DNA of 22,432 bases from contig CABQJA010000011.1 in the NCBI GenBank assembly GCA_902464345.1, positions 1 through 22,432 of the forward strand. The letters run 5' to 3'. The notes under the pieces are model-generated. The model was not told the DNA's origin. It worked only from the letters and a program-made list of their open reading frames with translations, and made no database searches. This stretch comes from an uncultured Clostridium sp. Its GTDB lineage: Bacteria > Bacillota > Clostridia > Lachnospirales > Lachnospiraceae. Of the stretch, positions 16,254 through 22,432 are shown piece after piece (the first letter of the stretch is position 1; every line of letters starts with the position of its first letter). The translations under genes were made by a program, and so were the position numbers.

Positions 16254-16472
16254 ATGAAGAAAACTTATAAGATTGAAGTGGATTGTGCAAACTGTGCATT
16301 AAAGATGGAAGATGCAACCAAGGCTGTAGCCGGTGTAGCAGATGCAACTGTAAGCTTTATGACTCAGAAGATGAAGGTAGAGTTTCAGGATGGTGCAGAT
16401 GAGGCTGCAGTTATGCAGGAAGTAACAAAGGCATGCAAGAAGGTAGAGCCTGACTGCGAAGTATTTTTATAA
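16254..16472 (+). CDS. Stand-alone heavy-metal-associated (HMA) protein
   Basis: A 72-aa ferredoxin-like HMA domain with metal-binding C11 and C14 in VDCANCAL. An aspartate before the first Cys (DCxxC) is typical of zinc/cadmium HMA domains such as those of ZntA rather than copper types. The adjoining ATPase has no N-terminal HMA domain, so this gene looks like that domain as a separate protein, serving as a metal donor or regulatory partner. AAAAGGAG at 16237-16244 is 9 nt upstream; 42 nt separate it from the ATPase gene. Confidence 0.9.
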   Translation: MKKTYKIEVDCANCALKMEDATKAVAGVADATVSFMTQKMKVEFQDGADEAAVMQEVTKACKKVEPDCEVFL

Positions 16473-16514
16473 GAGACCTTCAGGTCCGCAGGTGATATAC
16501 CGGGAGGCGAGTAT

Positions 16515-18413
16515 ATGACAAAAAAACAGAAGAAAGTATTGTATCGTATTATCATATCGGCCGTTCTTCTGGCAGCACTCATGATCATTACACATTTCGT
16601 AGAAATGAATGTATGGTTACAGCTGGTATTATATCTGATTCCGTATGGAATCATCGGATATGATATTTTACGGAAGGCCGGACTTGGTATTTACCATAAG
16701 GAAGTGTTTGATGAGAACTTCCTGATGGCGGTAGCAACCATTGGTGCTATGGCTCTTGGCGTTGCTAAGGGCGGTGATTTCGCAGAGGGCGTAGCAGTTA
16801 TGTTGTTTTACCAGATTGGAGAGTTATTCCAGTCCTATGCGGTTGGTAAGAGCCGTAAGAGCATTACGGAGCTGATGGATATTCGTCCGGATTTTGCAAA
16901 CATTGAAGGCGAAAACGGTCTGGAGCAGGTAGATCCGGAGGATGTTGAGATCGGCACCGTGATCGTAGTACAGCCGGGTGAACGGGTTCCGATCGACGGC
17001 AGAATCGTAGAAGGAACCACGACATTGAATACCAGTGCATTAACCGGTGAGAGCCTTCCACGGAATGGTAAAGTCGGTGATGAGGTGATCAGTGGCTGTG
17101 TAAATATCAGTGGTCTGATCAAGGTGGAAACGACCAAGGAATTCGGCGATTCTACCGTGGCTAAGATATTAGATCTGGTAGAAAATTCCAGCATGAAGAA
17201 ATCACGGTCTGAGAATTTTATTACCAGATTTGCAAAGATTTATACTCCGGTGGTCTGCTACAGTGCATTGGCATTGGCAGTATTGCCGCCACTTATAAAT
17301 CTTCTGATCCTGAAGAATCCGGCGAACTGGGGAACCTGGGTATTCCGTGCCCTGACATTCCTGGTTATCAGCTGCCCATGTGCACTTGTAATCTCCGTAC
17401 CGCTTAGTTTCTTTGGCGGAATCGGCGGAGCTTCCGCAAGAGGTGTGCTGGTAAAGGGTTCCAGCTATCTGGAGATCCTGTCCAAGGTTAAGTATATGGT
17501 CTTTGATAAGACCGGTACCCTGACAAGGGGAGTGTTCCAGGTAACACAGATTCATCCTGCTGAGCAGGGGAAGGAAGAAGAGCTGCTTTCTTATGCGGCA
17601 CATGCGGAAAGCTATTCCAACCATCCGATCAGCCGGAGCTTAAAGGAAGCATATGGAAAAGAGATCAACAGCCAGTCGGTTACCGATGTTGAGGAGATTG
17701 GCGGACACGGTGTCAAGGCAAAGGTCAATGGTAAGGTGGTAGCAGCCGGTAATCAGAAGCTGATGAAGCAGCTGAACTTAGATGTACCGGAACCGGAAGC
17801 AGTCGGAACGATCGTTCATGTGGCGGTGGATGGTGTCTATGTCGGATACATTCTGATCAACGATGTGATCAAAGAGCATTCGAAGGAAGCAATTACAGGC
17901 CTGAAGGAAGCAGGTATCAGGAAGACGATCATGCTGACCGGTGACGGACATAAGGTAGCAGATGCCGTTGCAAAGGAGCTTGGTCTGGATGAGGTATACA
18001 GTGAATTACTTCCCGCAGATAAGGTGGATCGTGTAGAGGCCTTAATTGCAGAGAAGGGTGAGAATGAGAAGCTGGCATTTGTCGGGGATGGAATCAATGA
18101 TGCACCGGTTTTATCAAGAGCCGACATTGGAATTGCCATGGGTGCGCTTGGTTCTGATGCAGCAATCGAAGCGGCAGATATTGTCCTTATGGATGATGAT
18201 CCGGAGAAGATCGCACTTGCCATGAAGATCTCCAGAAAGACACTGCGGATCGTATATCAGAATATCGTATTTGCCCTGATCGTAAAGGCAGCCTGCCTGT
18301 TGCTCAGTCCGTTTGGTCTGATCAATATGTGGATTGCAATCTTTGCGGATGTAGGTGTTATGGTACTGGCAGTCTTAAATGCAACCCGTGCACTCCGGAC
18401 GAAAGGTCTGTAA
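16515..18413 (+). CDS. Zn2+/Cd2+-exporting P1B-type ATPase (ZntA/CadA-like)
   Basis: A 632-aa membrane pump driving efflux of zinc, cadmium or lead. It has the metal-site CPC (C287-C289), the phosphorylated D331 in DKTGTLT, SNHPIS (P1B His-Pro motif), the TGES actuator motif, and GDGINDAP. In the last helices K591 and D612 match the spacing of ZntA K693/D714, which marks the P1B-2 zinc/cadmium/lead subgroup. The N terminus begins almost directly with TM helices and lacks an HMA domain, which is instead encoded by the preceding gene. GGGAGG at 16502-16507, 7 nt from the ATG, supports the start. It is last gene of the operon, followed by a terminator. Confidence 0.95.
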   Translation: MTKKQKKVLYRIIISAVLLAALMIITHFVEMNVWLQLVLYLIPYGIIGYDILRKAGLGIYHKEVFDENFLMAVATIGAMALGVAKGGDFAEGVAVMLFYQIGELFQSYAVGKSRKSITELMDIRPDFANIEGENGLEQVDPEDVEIGTVIVVQPGERVPIDGRIVEGTTTLNTSALTGESLPRNGKVGDEVISGCVNISGLIKVETTKEFGDSTVAKILDLVENSSMKKSRSENFITRFAKIYTPVVCYSALALAVLPPLINLLILKNPANWGTWVFRALTFLVISCPCALVISVPLSFFGGIGGASARGVLVKGSSYLEILSKVKYMVFDKTGTLTRGVFQVTQIHPAEQGKEEELLSYAAHAESYSNHPISRSLKEAYGKEINSQSVTDVEEIGGHGVKAKVNGKVVAAGNQKLMKQLNLDVPEPEAVGTIVHVAVDGVYVGYILINDVIKEHSKEAITGLKEAGIRKTIMLTGDGHKVADAVAKELGLDEVYSELLPADKVDRVEALIAEKGENEKLAFVGDGINDAPVLSRADIGIAMGALGSDAAIEAADIVLMDDDPEKIALAMKISRKTLRIVYQNIVFALIVKAACLLLSPFGLINMWIAIFADVGVMVLAVLNATRALRTKGL

Positions 18414-18450
18414 CCGGAATCTGTTGCAGTACAAATAAATAAGAATGAGG

Positions 18451-18499
18451 ATTCCCCTTAGACGGATATGAGAAATGTCTGTTTAAGGGGAAATTTTTT
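18451..18499 (+). terminator. Rho-independent terminator after the ATPase gene
   Basis: TTCCCCTTA at 18452-18460 pairs perfectly with TAAGGGGAA at 18484-18492, followed by six T at 18494-18499. It ends the metal efflux operon just before the PadR promoter. Confidence 0.88.
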
Positions 18500-18508
18500 A
18501 AATACTGC

Positions 18509-18540
18509 TTGACACATAATACTATGCGATATATAGTATT
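18509..18540 (+). promoter_or_regulatory. PadR operon promoter with overlapping dyad operator
   Basis: TTGACA at 18509-18514, a 17-nt spacer and TATAGT at 18532-18537. AATACTAT at 18518-18525 and ATAGTATT at 18533-18540 are exact inverted repeats spanning the spacer and -10. This is the expected place for PadR autorepression, inferred from position. Confidence 0.75.
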
Positions 18541-18560
18541 GTGCATAAGGAGGTATCGGA

Positions 18561-18875
18561 ATGGATATTCAGTTAAAACGCGGACTTCTTGAAGTATGTG
18601 TGTTAAGCGCATTATTACAGGAAGATTCCTATGGATATAAGATCATTAAGGATTTACAGTCGTGTATTGAGATATCGGAATCTACATTGTATCCCATATT
18701 ACGGCGACTGGAGGCAGCCGGAGCGCTGAATGTATATTCCGCAGAGCACAATGGACGATTGCGGAAATACTATCAGATTACAGATACGGGCCGGCAGAAG
18801 ATTCAGGATTTTCTGGATGAGTGGAAAGATATTATGAGCGTATACGAGTATATAGAAGGGAAGATGAAGGCATGA
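18561..18875 (+). CDS. PadR-family transcriptional regulator
   Basis: A 104-aa winged-helix protein of the short PadR (PadR-s2) class. It opens with QLKRGLLEVCVLSALLQEDSYGYKIIKDL, then SESTLYPILRRLEAAGALNVY (recognition helix and wing) and RKYYQITDTGRQKI, all family hallmarks, with a short C-terminal dimerisation helix. It most likely represses its own operon through the dyad at 18518-18540 and responds to an envelope-related signal; the inducer is unknown. AAGGAGGT at 18547-18554 is well placed. It overlaps the next gene by 4 nt. Confidence 0.93.
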   Translation: MDIQLKRGLLEVCVLSALLQEDSYGYKIIKDLQSCIEISESTLYPILRRLEAAGALNVYSAEHNGRLRKYYQITDTGRQKIQDFLDEWKDIMSVYEYIEGKMKA

Positions 18876-19468
18876 CCAAGGCAGAGTTTTTGAATGAATT
18901 AAAGAACCAGATTGCGGAATATCCTTCCGAAGAAACGAATCAGTCCGTAGAATATTATTCGGAGATGATTGATGATCGGATGGAAGACGGAATGTCGGAG
19001 GCAGAGGCGGTCGCATCTATGGGTAAGGTGGCGGAGATTGCACAGCAGATTAAGGAAGAACTGCCGCTGACGACACTGGTTAAATATAAGACGAAGGAGA
19101 AGACCAAAGGAAAGCGGCTTCCGGTATGGGCTATTATTCTGCTGATTCTGGGTTTCCCATTATGGGGCGGACTGGGAATCACAATTCTGAGTGTGGTGCT
19201 GGCACTGTATGCTGTCGTTTGGAGCATTGATCTGGCAATCTGGTCACTGGTGCTTGCGTTCGCGTGCTGCGGATTGATAGGAGTTGTGGGCTTTATCGGT
19301 TCACTGGTTCAGGGAGCGGTCGGATCTGCACTGGTTTATCTGGGAGGCGGTCTGGCAGGCGCCGGACTTGGTATCTTTTTGTTTATCGGCATCCTGCTGT
19401 TGACCAAGGGACTGTGTCACGGAACCGGTTGGTGTTTCCGACAACTGAAGAAAGCAATTATCGGATAG
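18872..19468 (+). CDS. DUF1700 membrane protein
   Basis: A 198-aa protein with a helical N-terminal DUF1700 region (MTKAEFLNELKNQIAEYPSEE, then YYSEMIDDRMEDGMSEAEAVASMG, about 1-68) and a hydrophobic, glycine-rich C-terminal half (about 85-190) with three or four TM segments. The family regularly sits between PadR and DUF4097 genes, as here, and is thought to act in envelope homeostasis; no biochemical role is assigned. The start is the ATG overlapping the PadR stop (ATGA at 18872-18875). The longer frame from 18821 lacks homology and overlaps PadR widely. Confidence 0.88.
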   Translation: MTKAEFLNELKNQIAEYPSEETNQSVEYYSEMIDDRMEDGMSEAEAVASMGKVAEIAQQIKEELPLTTLVKYKTKEKTKGKRLPVWAIILLILGFPLWGGLGITILSVVLALYAVVWSIDLAIWSLVLAFACCGLIGVVGFIGSLVQGAVGSALVYLGGGLAGAGLGIFLFIGILLLTKGLCHGTGWCFRQLKKAIIG

Positions 19469-19481
19469 GAGGCGTAAGGGT

Positions 19482-20618
19482 ATGAAGCGAATAGGAAAAG
19501 CATTAATTCTGGCAGGTGTGCTGCTCTTTCTGGGAATTATGATCTCGATGATCGGAATCGGATACCTTATAGGAGATAATCGTTCTTCGAGAAATTCCGG
19601 CACAACCGCGCAGGATTCCGATGGAAATATTCAATATGAAACAAAGACCTATGTCATAGACGCAGCGGATCTTCAGCAGGTGAAAGTGGATCTGACGGTA
19701 GAGGATATCCGGATCGAACCGACGGATGATGATCAGATTACCATTGAGTATAAGGATATTGTAGATCATCCGAGGTATGAAGTTAAGAGTGCAGATGGTA
19801 CATTGAGAATCGGGCATACGAATACGGGAATTTCCGGTCAGATGATACTGGTACCTCCGGTTCTGACAAAGGATAATTTTCAGTTTGGAGGAAATGGACA
19901 GGAGCTTGAGCATGGGGATATCAAGATACGGATTCCCGAAAATTATATGGGCGATTATGATCTGAGTGTTACATCCGGTTCGGTATCTATGGAAGATATC
20001 CATGTATCCGGTAACATCAAGTGCGGTCTGACCAGTGGTGAGGCACGGGTCAGCAATGTGACAGGTGAGAAGGGAATGCAGGTGAGCATGACCTCCGGCG
20101 ATTTTCGTGCCGATACATTGTCGCTGGAAGACAATCTGGATATCAATTCAACCAGTGGAGATAGTAATCTGACAGCTGTTACACTTGGTGGTAATCTGCA
20201 TACAGATGTGACCTCCGGTGATTTTCATGCTGATACATTGTCGCTGAAAGGCAACCTGGATATCAATTCAACCAGTGGAGACAGTGATCTGACAGATGCT
20301 ACGCTCGGTGGTGATCTGTATACAGATGTGACCTCCGGAAGATTCAGTGCCGATCAGCTTACCGTTTCCGGATTAATGAAAATGAATACAACCTCCGGAA
20401 ATATCAACATTAAGAAGCTGACACTGGGAAATGCAATCGAAGTAGATGGAACCTCCGGATCGGTTACGGTCTCTCTGACAGATGCCATGGAACAGTATAC
20501 GATTGCGGTAGACACGGTATCAGGAAGCTGCAATCTGCCGAATAGCTATACCGGTGGAACGAAAAAGATCTCTGTAGATACAGTCTCCGGAAATATTGAC
20601 TTCCGGTTTGAAGAGTAG
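19482..20618 (+). CDS. DUF4097 beta-solenoid surface protein
   Basis: A 378-aa protein with an N-terminal signal anchor (about 6-28), a low-complexity segment, then beta-strand repeats of the DUF4097 type in which TSGD/TSGN/TSGS turns recur at about 20-residue spacing (about 155-375). The repeat pattern suggests an extracytoplasmic beta-solenoid. The function is not known; the family accompanies PadR/DUF1700 pairs. Two adjacent 40-residue blocks (about 203-280) are nearly identical, a recent internal duplication. AGGAGG at 19467-19472 precedes the ATG by 9 nt. It is last gene of its operon, followed by a strong hairpin. Confidence 0.85.
   Translation: MKRIGKALILAGVLLFLGIMISMIGIGYLIGDNRSSRNSGTTAQDSDGNIQYETKTYVIDAADLQQVKVDLTVEDIRIEPTDDDQITIEYKDIVDHPRYEVKSADGTLRIGHTNTGISGQMILVPPVLTKDNFQFGGNGQELEHGDIKIRIPENYMGDYDLSVTSGSVSMEDIHVSGNIKCGLTSGEARVSNVTGEKGMQVSMTSGDFRADTLSLEDNLDINSTSGDSNLTAVTLGGNLHTDVTSGDFHADTLSLKGNLDINSTSGDSDLTDATLGGDLYTDVTSGRFSADQLTVSGLMKMNTTSGNINIKKLTLGNAIEVDGTSGSVTVSLTDAMEQYTIAVDTVSGSCNLPNSYTGGTKKISVDTVSGNIDFRFEE
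20092..20331 (+). repeat. Two 120-bp in-frame tandem repeats in the DUF4097 gene
   Basis: The stretch GATACATTGTCGCTG begins at 20112 and again at 20232. Flanking sequence, including GATATCAATTCAACCAGTGG, recurs at the same 120-bp offset with few mismatches. Each unit encodes 40 residues, that is two solenoid coils. Unit boundaries are approximate. Confidence 0.85.
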
Positions 20619-20631
20619 GATATATATAAAT

Positions 20632-20669
20632 GAAAAGCTCCCGCGGGATTAGACCTTCGGGAGCTTTTC
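20632..20669. terminator. Strong hairpin terminator between convergent genes
   Basis: GAAAAGCTCCCG at 20632-20643 is exactly complementary to CGGGAGCTTTTC at 20658-20669, with the TTTTC and TTCGTTT run downstream on the + strand. It lies between the DUF4097 gene and the convergent HD gene and could serve both strands. Confidence 0.88.
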
Positions 20670-20710
20670 GTTCGTTTAAACACGCTAATAGAATATTTGG
20701 TTTCTCAATC

Positions 20711-21199
20711 TTAAATAAAACTGACCGGTTTCCAGAAAGAGGTTCCGAGCTTAAAGGTTTCCTGAAGGGAACAGGCCTTATCTGCAACGCAGATAATCCA
20801 TGCCTCTTTATACCTTGGCGGCTTCGGTGTCAGAGGAAACATATGCTTACGTACAATATCCTGCTCAATACGATTCAGTTCAAAGTCGCGCATGGCATTT
20901 TCGCAGGCGATTCTCGGATGATGAAATCCGTGTAGCTTTGCACGTACTTCTTTATTATGCCAGTCATACAGATAATAATCATGTAACAGGGCTCCGCGAA
21001 CCAGAGACCGCATATCAATATCCAGATTAAATTTGGAAGCAATAATAATGCTTCGGTAAGCAACGGATATACAATGCTGATACAGTGTGGTAGTGCCATG
21101 CTGTATAAAATCCTTATTTTCTGTAAAACGCGAGTGTTTTAAATTCCGAATCTCCTCGTGAAGAATCCGGATACCATCTTCTAATTTTTGACGATTCAT
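20711..21199 (-). CDS. HD-domain phosphohydrolase family protein
   Basis: A 162-aa soluble protein with an HD superfamily pattern: H42 in TLYQHCISVA, the HD pair in GALLHDYYLYDWH (about 73-74), histidines in LHGFHHPRIA and RKHMFPLT, and an aspartate in CVADKAC. These are the expected metal ligands (H...HD...D). HD proteins hydrolyse phosphomonoesters, nucleotides or cyclic nucleotides; the substrate here is unknown. It is the only minus-strand gene in the window and ends convergently to the DUF4097 gene. Upstream on its strand, TGAGGT lies just before the ATG and TATAGT is a possible -10. Confidence 0.85.
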   Translation of the reverse strand: MNRQKLEDGIRILHEEIRNLKHSRFTENKDFIQHGTTTLYQHCISVAYRSIIIASKFNLDIDMRSLVRGALLHDYYLYDWHNKEVRAKLHGFHHPRIACENAMRDFELNRIEQDIVRKHMFPLTPKPPRYKEAWIICVADKACSLQETFKLGTSFWKPVSFI

Positions 21200-21217
21200 T
21201 CTTATACCTCATATACT

Positions 21218-21239
21218 ATAGTTACATACATCTAACTAT
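21218..21239. promoter_or_regulatory. Inverted repeat upstream of the HD gene
   Basis: ATAGTTA at 21218-21224 and TAACTAT at 21233-21239 are exact inverted repeats with an 8-bp spacer, about 20 bp before the HD start codon and over its possible -10. It could be an operator; no regulator can be assigned. Confidence 0.35.
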
Positions 21240-21409
21240 TTATTAGCATACTCAATTTTTGCAAAAACTGCAATAGGAAATTATGATGATTTTTCTGTCT
21301 TTTTTCTGTCTGAATGAAAGTTTTCAGATGAAAGGGAGAGGGGAGTCCCGCGATACAGGTGGTAACGGAAGAACTGAAAGCAAGAGAAATTAATTTTTTA
21401 TGAACATTG
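21240..21409. other. AT-rich intergenic stretch with an unassigned 36-aa reading frame
   Basis: No confident gene lies here. A frame from the ATG at 21283 to the TAA at 21391 would encode 36 residues, hydrophobic at first and ending in a Gly/Arg/Ser-rich tail (KGRGESRDTGGNGRTESKRN). AGGAAA at 21275-21280 is too close to the ATG for a good ribosome binding site. The GC-richer tail, set in an AT-rich stretch, could be a gene fragment left from a rearrangement. I do not recognise a parent gene. Confidence 0.3.
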
Positions 21410-21438
21410 TTGACAAGTAAACTTGGTATAGGCATAAT
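21410..21438 (+). promoter_or_regulatory. Promoter of the DUF6442/XRE cluster with a dyad
   Basis: TTGACA at 21410-21415, a 17-nt spacer and CATAAT at 21433-21438. CAAGTAAACTTG at 21414-21425 has perfect 5-bp inverted arms and overlaps the -35; AAACTTGG occurs at 21419-21426 and again at 21454-21461. These are plausible sites for the XRE protein encoded downstream. Confidence 0.72.
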
Positions 21439-21476
21439 TAAAGTGTGCAAAGAAAACTTGGAACGGAGGTTCTCCT

Positions 21477-21806
21477 ATGAAAAAGGATGAAATCTTAAAT
21501 GCCAGTAGAAAAGAACATCGTAATAAAGATTTGGTTGAGATGGAAGTGATATATCAGGCAGGAAGTCACGCAGGCAGAGTTGGTGCTTTAGTATGTTGTC
21601 TGCTTTCCTTGTTATCTTCTATGCTTGCTCATACTATGCTTTATAGTCCGTGGGTAATATATTTCAGCATTATCGCAACATAATGGTTTGTTCGTTTTCT
21701 CAAAATGAAACGAAAAAGTGATTTAGTATTGGCTATTTTATTTATCATTCTTTCTGTTTTGGCTTTTGGCGGATTTATTCATCGTCTTTTAGAGGTGGGG
21801 GTATGA
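21477..21806 (+). pseudogene. DUF6442-like membrane protein interrupted by an in-frame TAA
   Basis: The frame opens with MKKDEILNASRKEHRNKDLVEMEVIYQAGS followed by two hydrophobic segments, resembling the small DUF6442-type membrane proteins that precede XRE regulators in Firmicutes (from memory). It stops at a TAA (21681-21683) after 68 codons. The same frame stays open immediately after, with WFVRFLKMKRKSDLVLAILF and a further TM segment, until TGA at 21804-21806, which overlaps the XRE start as ATGA. Full length would be about 109 codons, so a single nonsense change best explains it. Alternatives are a sequencing error, readthrough, or re-initiation at the ATG at 21705. GGAGG at 21465-21469 precedes the start. 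Confidence 0.7.
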
Positions 21807-22009
21807 AAGAGCAATTACAACTGAAAAATCACTTAAAAGAAGTTCGTACAGAAGCAAATCTTTCACAAGCACAACTTGCAGAAATTGTGGGTGTGTCGAG
21901 AAACACAATAAGTTCCATTGAAACAGGACAGTTTAATCCAACTGCAAAGTTGGCTCTAATACTTTGCATTGCACTGGATAAAAAGTTTGAGGAACTGTTC
22001 TACTTTTAG
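21803..22009 (+). CDS. Small XRE-family HTH regulator
   Basis: A 68-aa single-domain Cro/CI-type regulator: LKEVRTEANLSQAQLAEIVGVSRNTISSIETGQFNPTAKLALILCIALDKKFEELFYF covers the five-helix DNA-binding domain and nothing else. It belongs to the short YdaS/YgzD-like group found next to small membrane proteins. It starts in the stop of the interrupted DUF6442-like frame (ATGA) with GAGG at 21792-21795 as a ribosome binding site. It probably binds the dyad at 21414-21425 and represses the cluster. Confidence 0.93.
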   Translation: MKEQLQLKNHLKEVRTEANLSQAQLAEIVGVSRNTISSIETGQFNPTAKLALILCIALDKKFEELFYF

Positions 22010-22018
22010 GAGGATATT

Positions 22019-22183
22019 ATGAAACATATTATGTTATTGATTCTGGGAGTATCTTTCGTGTTAGGCTTCATAGCTTCGTTTTGGAACGAGGAGATTATGG
22101 CATTTATTATTCTTCCAGCAGTTATTGTTGGATTAGGCTTTATGCTGTATGGACAATTCAAATATAACAAAGGCTTTTTTTGA
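22019..22183 (+). CDS. Small two-helix membrane protein, 54 aa
   Basis: The frame encodes 54 residues: hydrophobic MKHIMLLILGVSFVLGFIAS, a short FWNEE loop, a second hydrophobic stretch AFIILPAVIVGLGFMLYG and a tail QFKYNKGFF. AGGAGG at 22008-22013, 5 nt from the ATG, overlaps the XRE stop codon, a strong sign that it is translated with the XRE gene. I do not recognise a named family. It is likely co-transcribed with the preceding genes and may be functionally tied to the XRE regulator. Confidence 0.72.
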   Translation: MKHIMLLILGVSFVLGFIASFWNEEIMAFIILPAVIVGLGFMLYGQFKYNKGFF

Positions 22184-22225
22184 AAATAAGAGATGTAAAA
22201 GATTTTTGACACGATTAAAAGCCTT
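22170..22225. repeat. Inverted repeat at the end of the small membrane gene
   Basis: AAGGCTTTT at 22170-22178 and AAAAGCCTT at 22217-22225 are exact inverted repeats 38 bp apart. The loop is long for a terminator, and TTGACA at 22206-22211 lies inside it without a convincing -10, so its role is unclear. Confidence 0.3.
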
Positions 22226-22297
22226 GATGTCAATGTTCTTTGATAGCGAAAATGTGATTTTTTGATTAGAATAAGTATGCAAGGAGGAGGTGAAGAG

Positions 22298-22432
22298 ATG
22301 GAACTTGGAAAACAAATAAAAGAACATCGTCAGGAAGCACATCTATCCCAAGAGGAGTTAGCCAATCGTGTTTATGTTTCAAGACAGACAATTTCAAATT
22401 GGGAAAATGATAAAAGTTATCCAGATGTGAAC
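22298..22432 (+). CDS. XRE-family HTH regulator, cut by the window end
   Basis: The first 45 codons are visible, with QIKEHRQEAHLSQEELANRVYVSRQTISNWENDKSYPDV covering most of a Cro/CI-type HTH. In this subgroup a membrane or DUF domain often follows the HTH, but the rest lies beyond the window. AAGGAGGAGG at 22281-22290 is 7 nt from the ATG. The 114-bp gap before it holds AT-rich sequence; no promoter there is convincing. Confidence 0.88.
   Translation, partial: MELGKQIKEHRQEAHLSQEELANRVYVSRQTISNWENDKSYPDVN

Noticed and set aside
21232..21450. 72-aa minus-strand frame before the XRE cluster
   Set aside because: It covers the TTGACA/CATAAT promoter of the opposite strand, has no clear ribosome binding site and no recognised domain.

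Overview
The window reads as chromosome of a low-to-mid GC Gram-positive anaerobe, most likely a gut Clostridia of the Lachnospiraceae type. The evidence is strong AGGAGG-type ribosome binding sites, TTGACA/TATAAT promoters, an ECF-type vitamin transporter, Thr-rich cell-wall proteins with a C-terminal anchor, and a PadR/DUF1700/DUF4097 module. Nearly every gene up to about 20.6 kb is on the + strand. No tRNA, rRNA, CRISPR array or intact insertion sequence was seen.

Layout. (1) 16-1293: MetY-type O-acetylhomoserine sulfhydrylase. (2) 1348-4440: a 1030-aa hybrid sensor kinase with an external domain, seven membrane helices, kinase core, receiver and Hpt-like domain. (3) 4460-11081: the most interesting part, a vitamin B12 operon. 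A TTGACA-17-TACAAT promoter leads into a cobalamin riboswitch, then two surface proteins with DUF4430 (transcobalamin-like) domains. The first of these also carries a cadherin-like domain and an alpha/alpha-barrel resembling the second half of intrinsic factor. An EcfT membrane protein follows, then a single polypeptide fusing two ECF ATPases to an S component through a repetitive charged linker. (4) 11153-13542: an MntE-like CDF metal exporter overlapping a FliB-type cysteine-rich lysine methylase. (5) 13587-15752: a HAD hydrolase and an AI-2E family membrane protein. (6) 15800-18499: a zinc/cadmium efflux operon (SmtB-type repressor, separate HMA metallochaperone, P1B-2 ATPase), with three evenly spaced ACATATG boxes in its promoter and a terminator at the end. 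(7) 18509-20669: a PadR, DUF1700, DUF4097 operon with a dyad over its -10 box and a strong terminator. (8) 20711-21199, minus strand: an HD-domain protein. (9) From about 21.24 kb to the end: a visibly AT-richer stretch with two small XRE regulators, a DUF6442-like membrane protein interrupted by an in-frame TAA, and a 54-aa membrane protein. It looks acquired separately.

How parts work together. The riboswitch should shut off the 4809-11081 operon when corrinoid is plentiful. When corrinoid is scarce, wall-linked and membrane-linked DUF4430 proteins would capture it and hand it to the ECF importer. This reading rests on the riboswitch plus domain families; corrinoid binding itself is inferred. 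The zinc operon is a standard metal-induced derepression circuit, with all four SmtB alpha5 ligands conserved in the repressor. Start sites were moved downstream from the longest frame for the kinase, EcfT, the ATPase fusion, the HAD protein and the DUF1700 protein, because ribosome binding sites or overlaps decide them.
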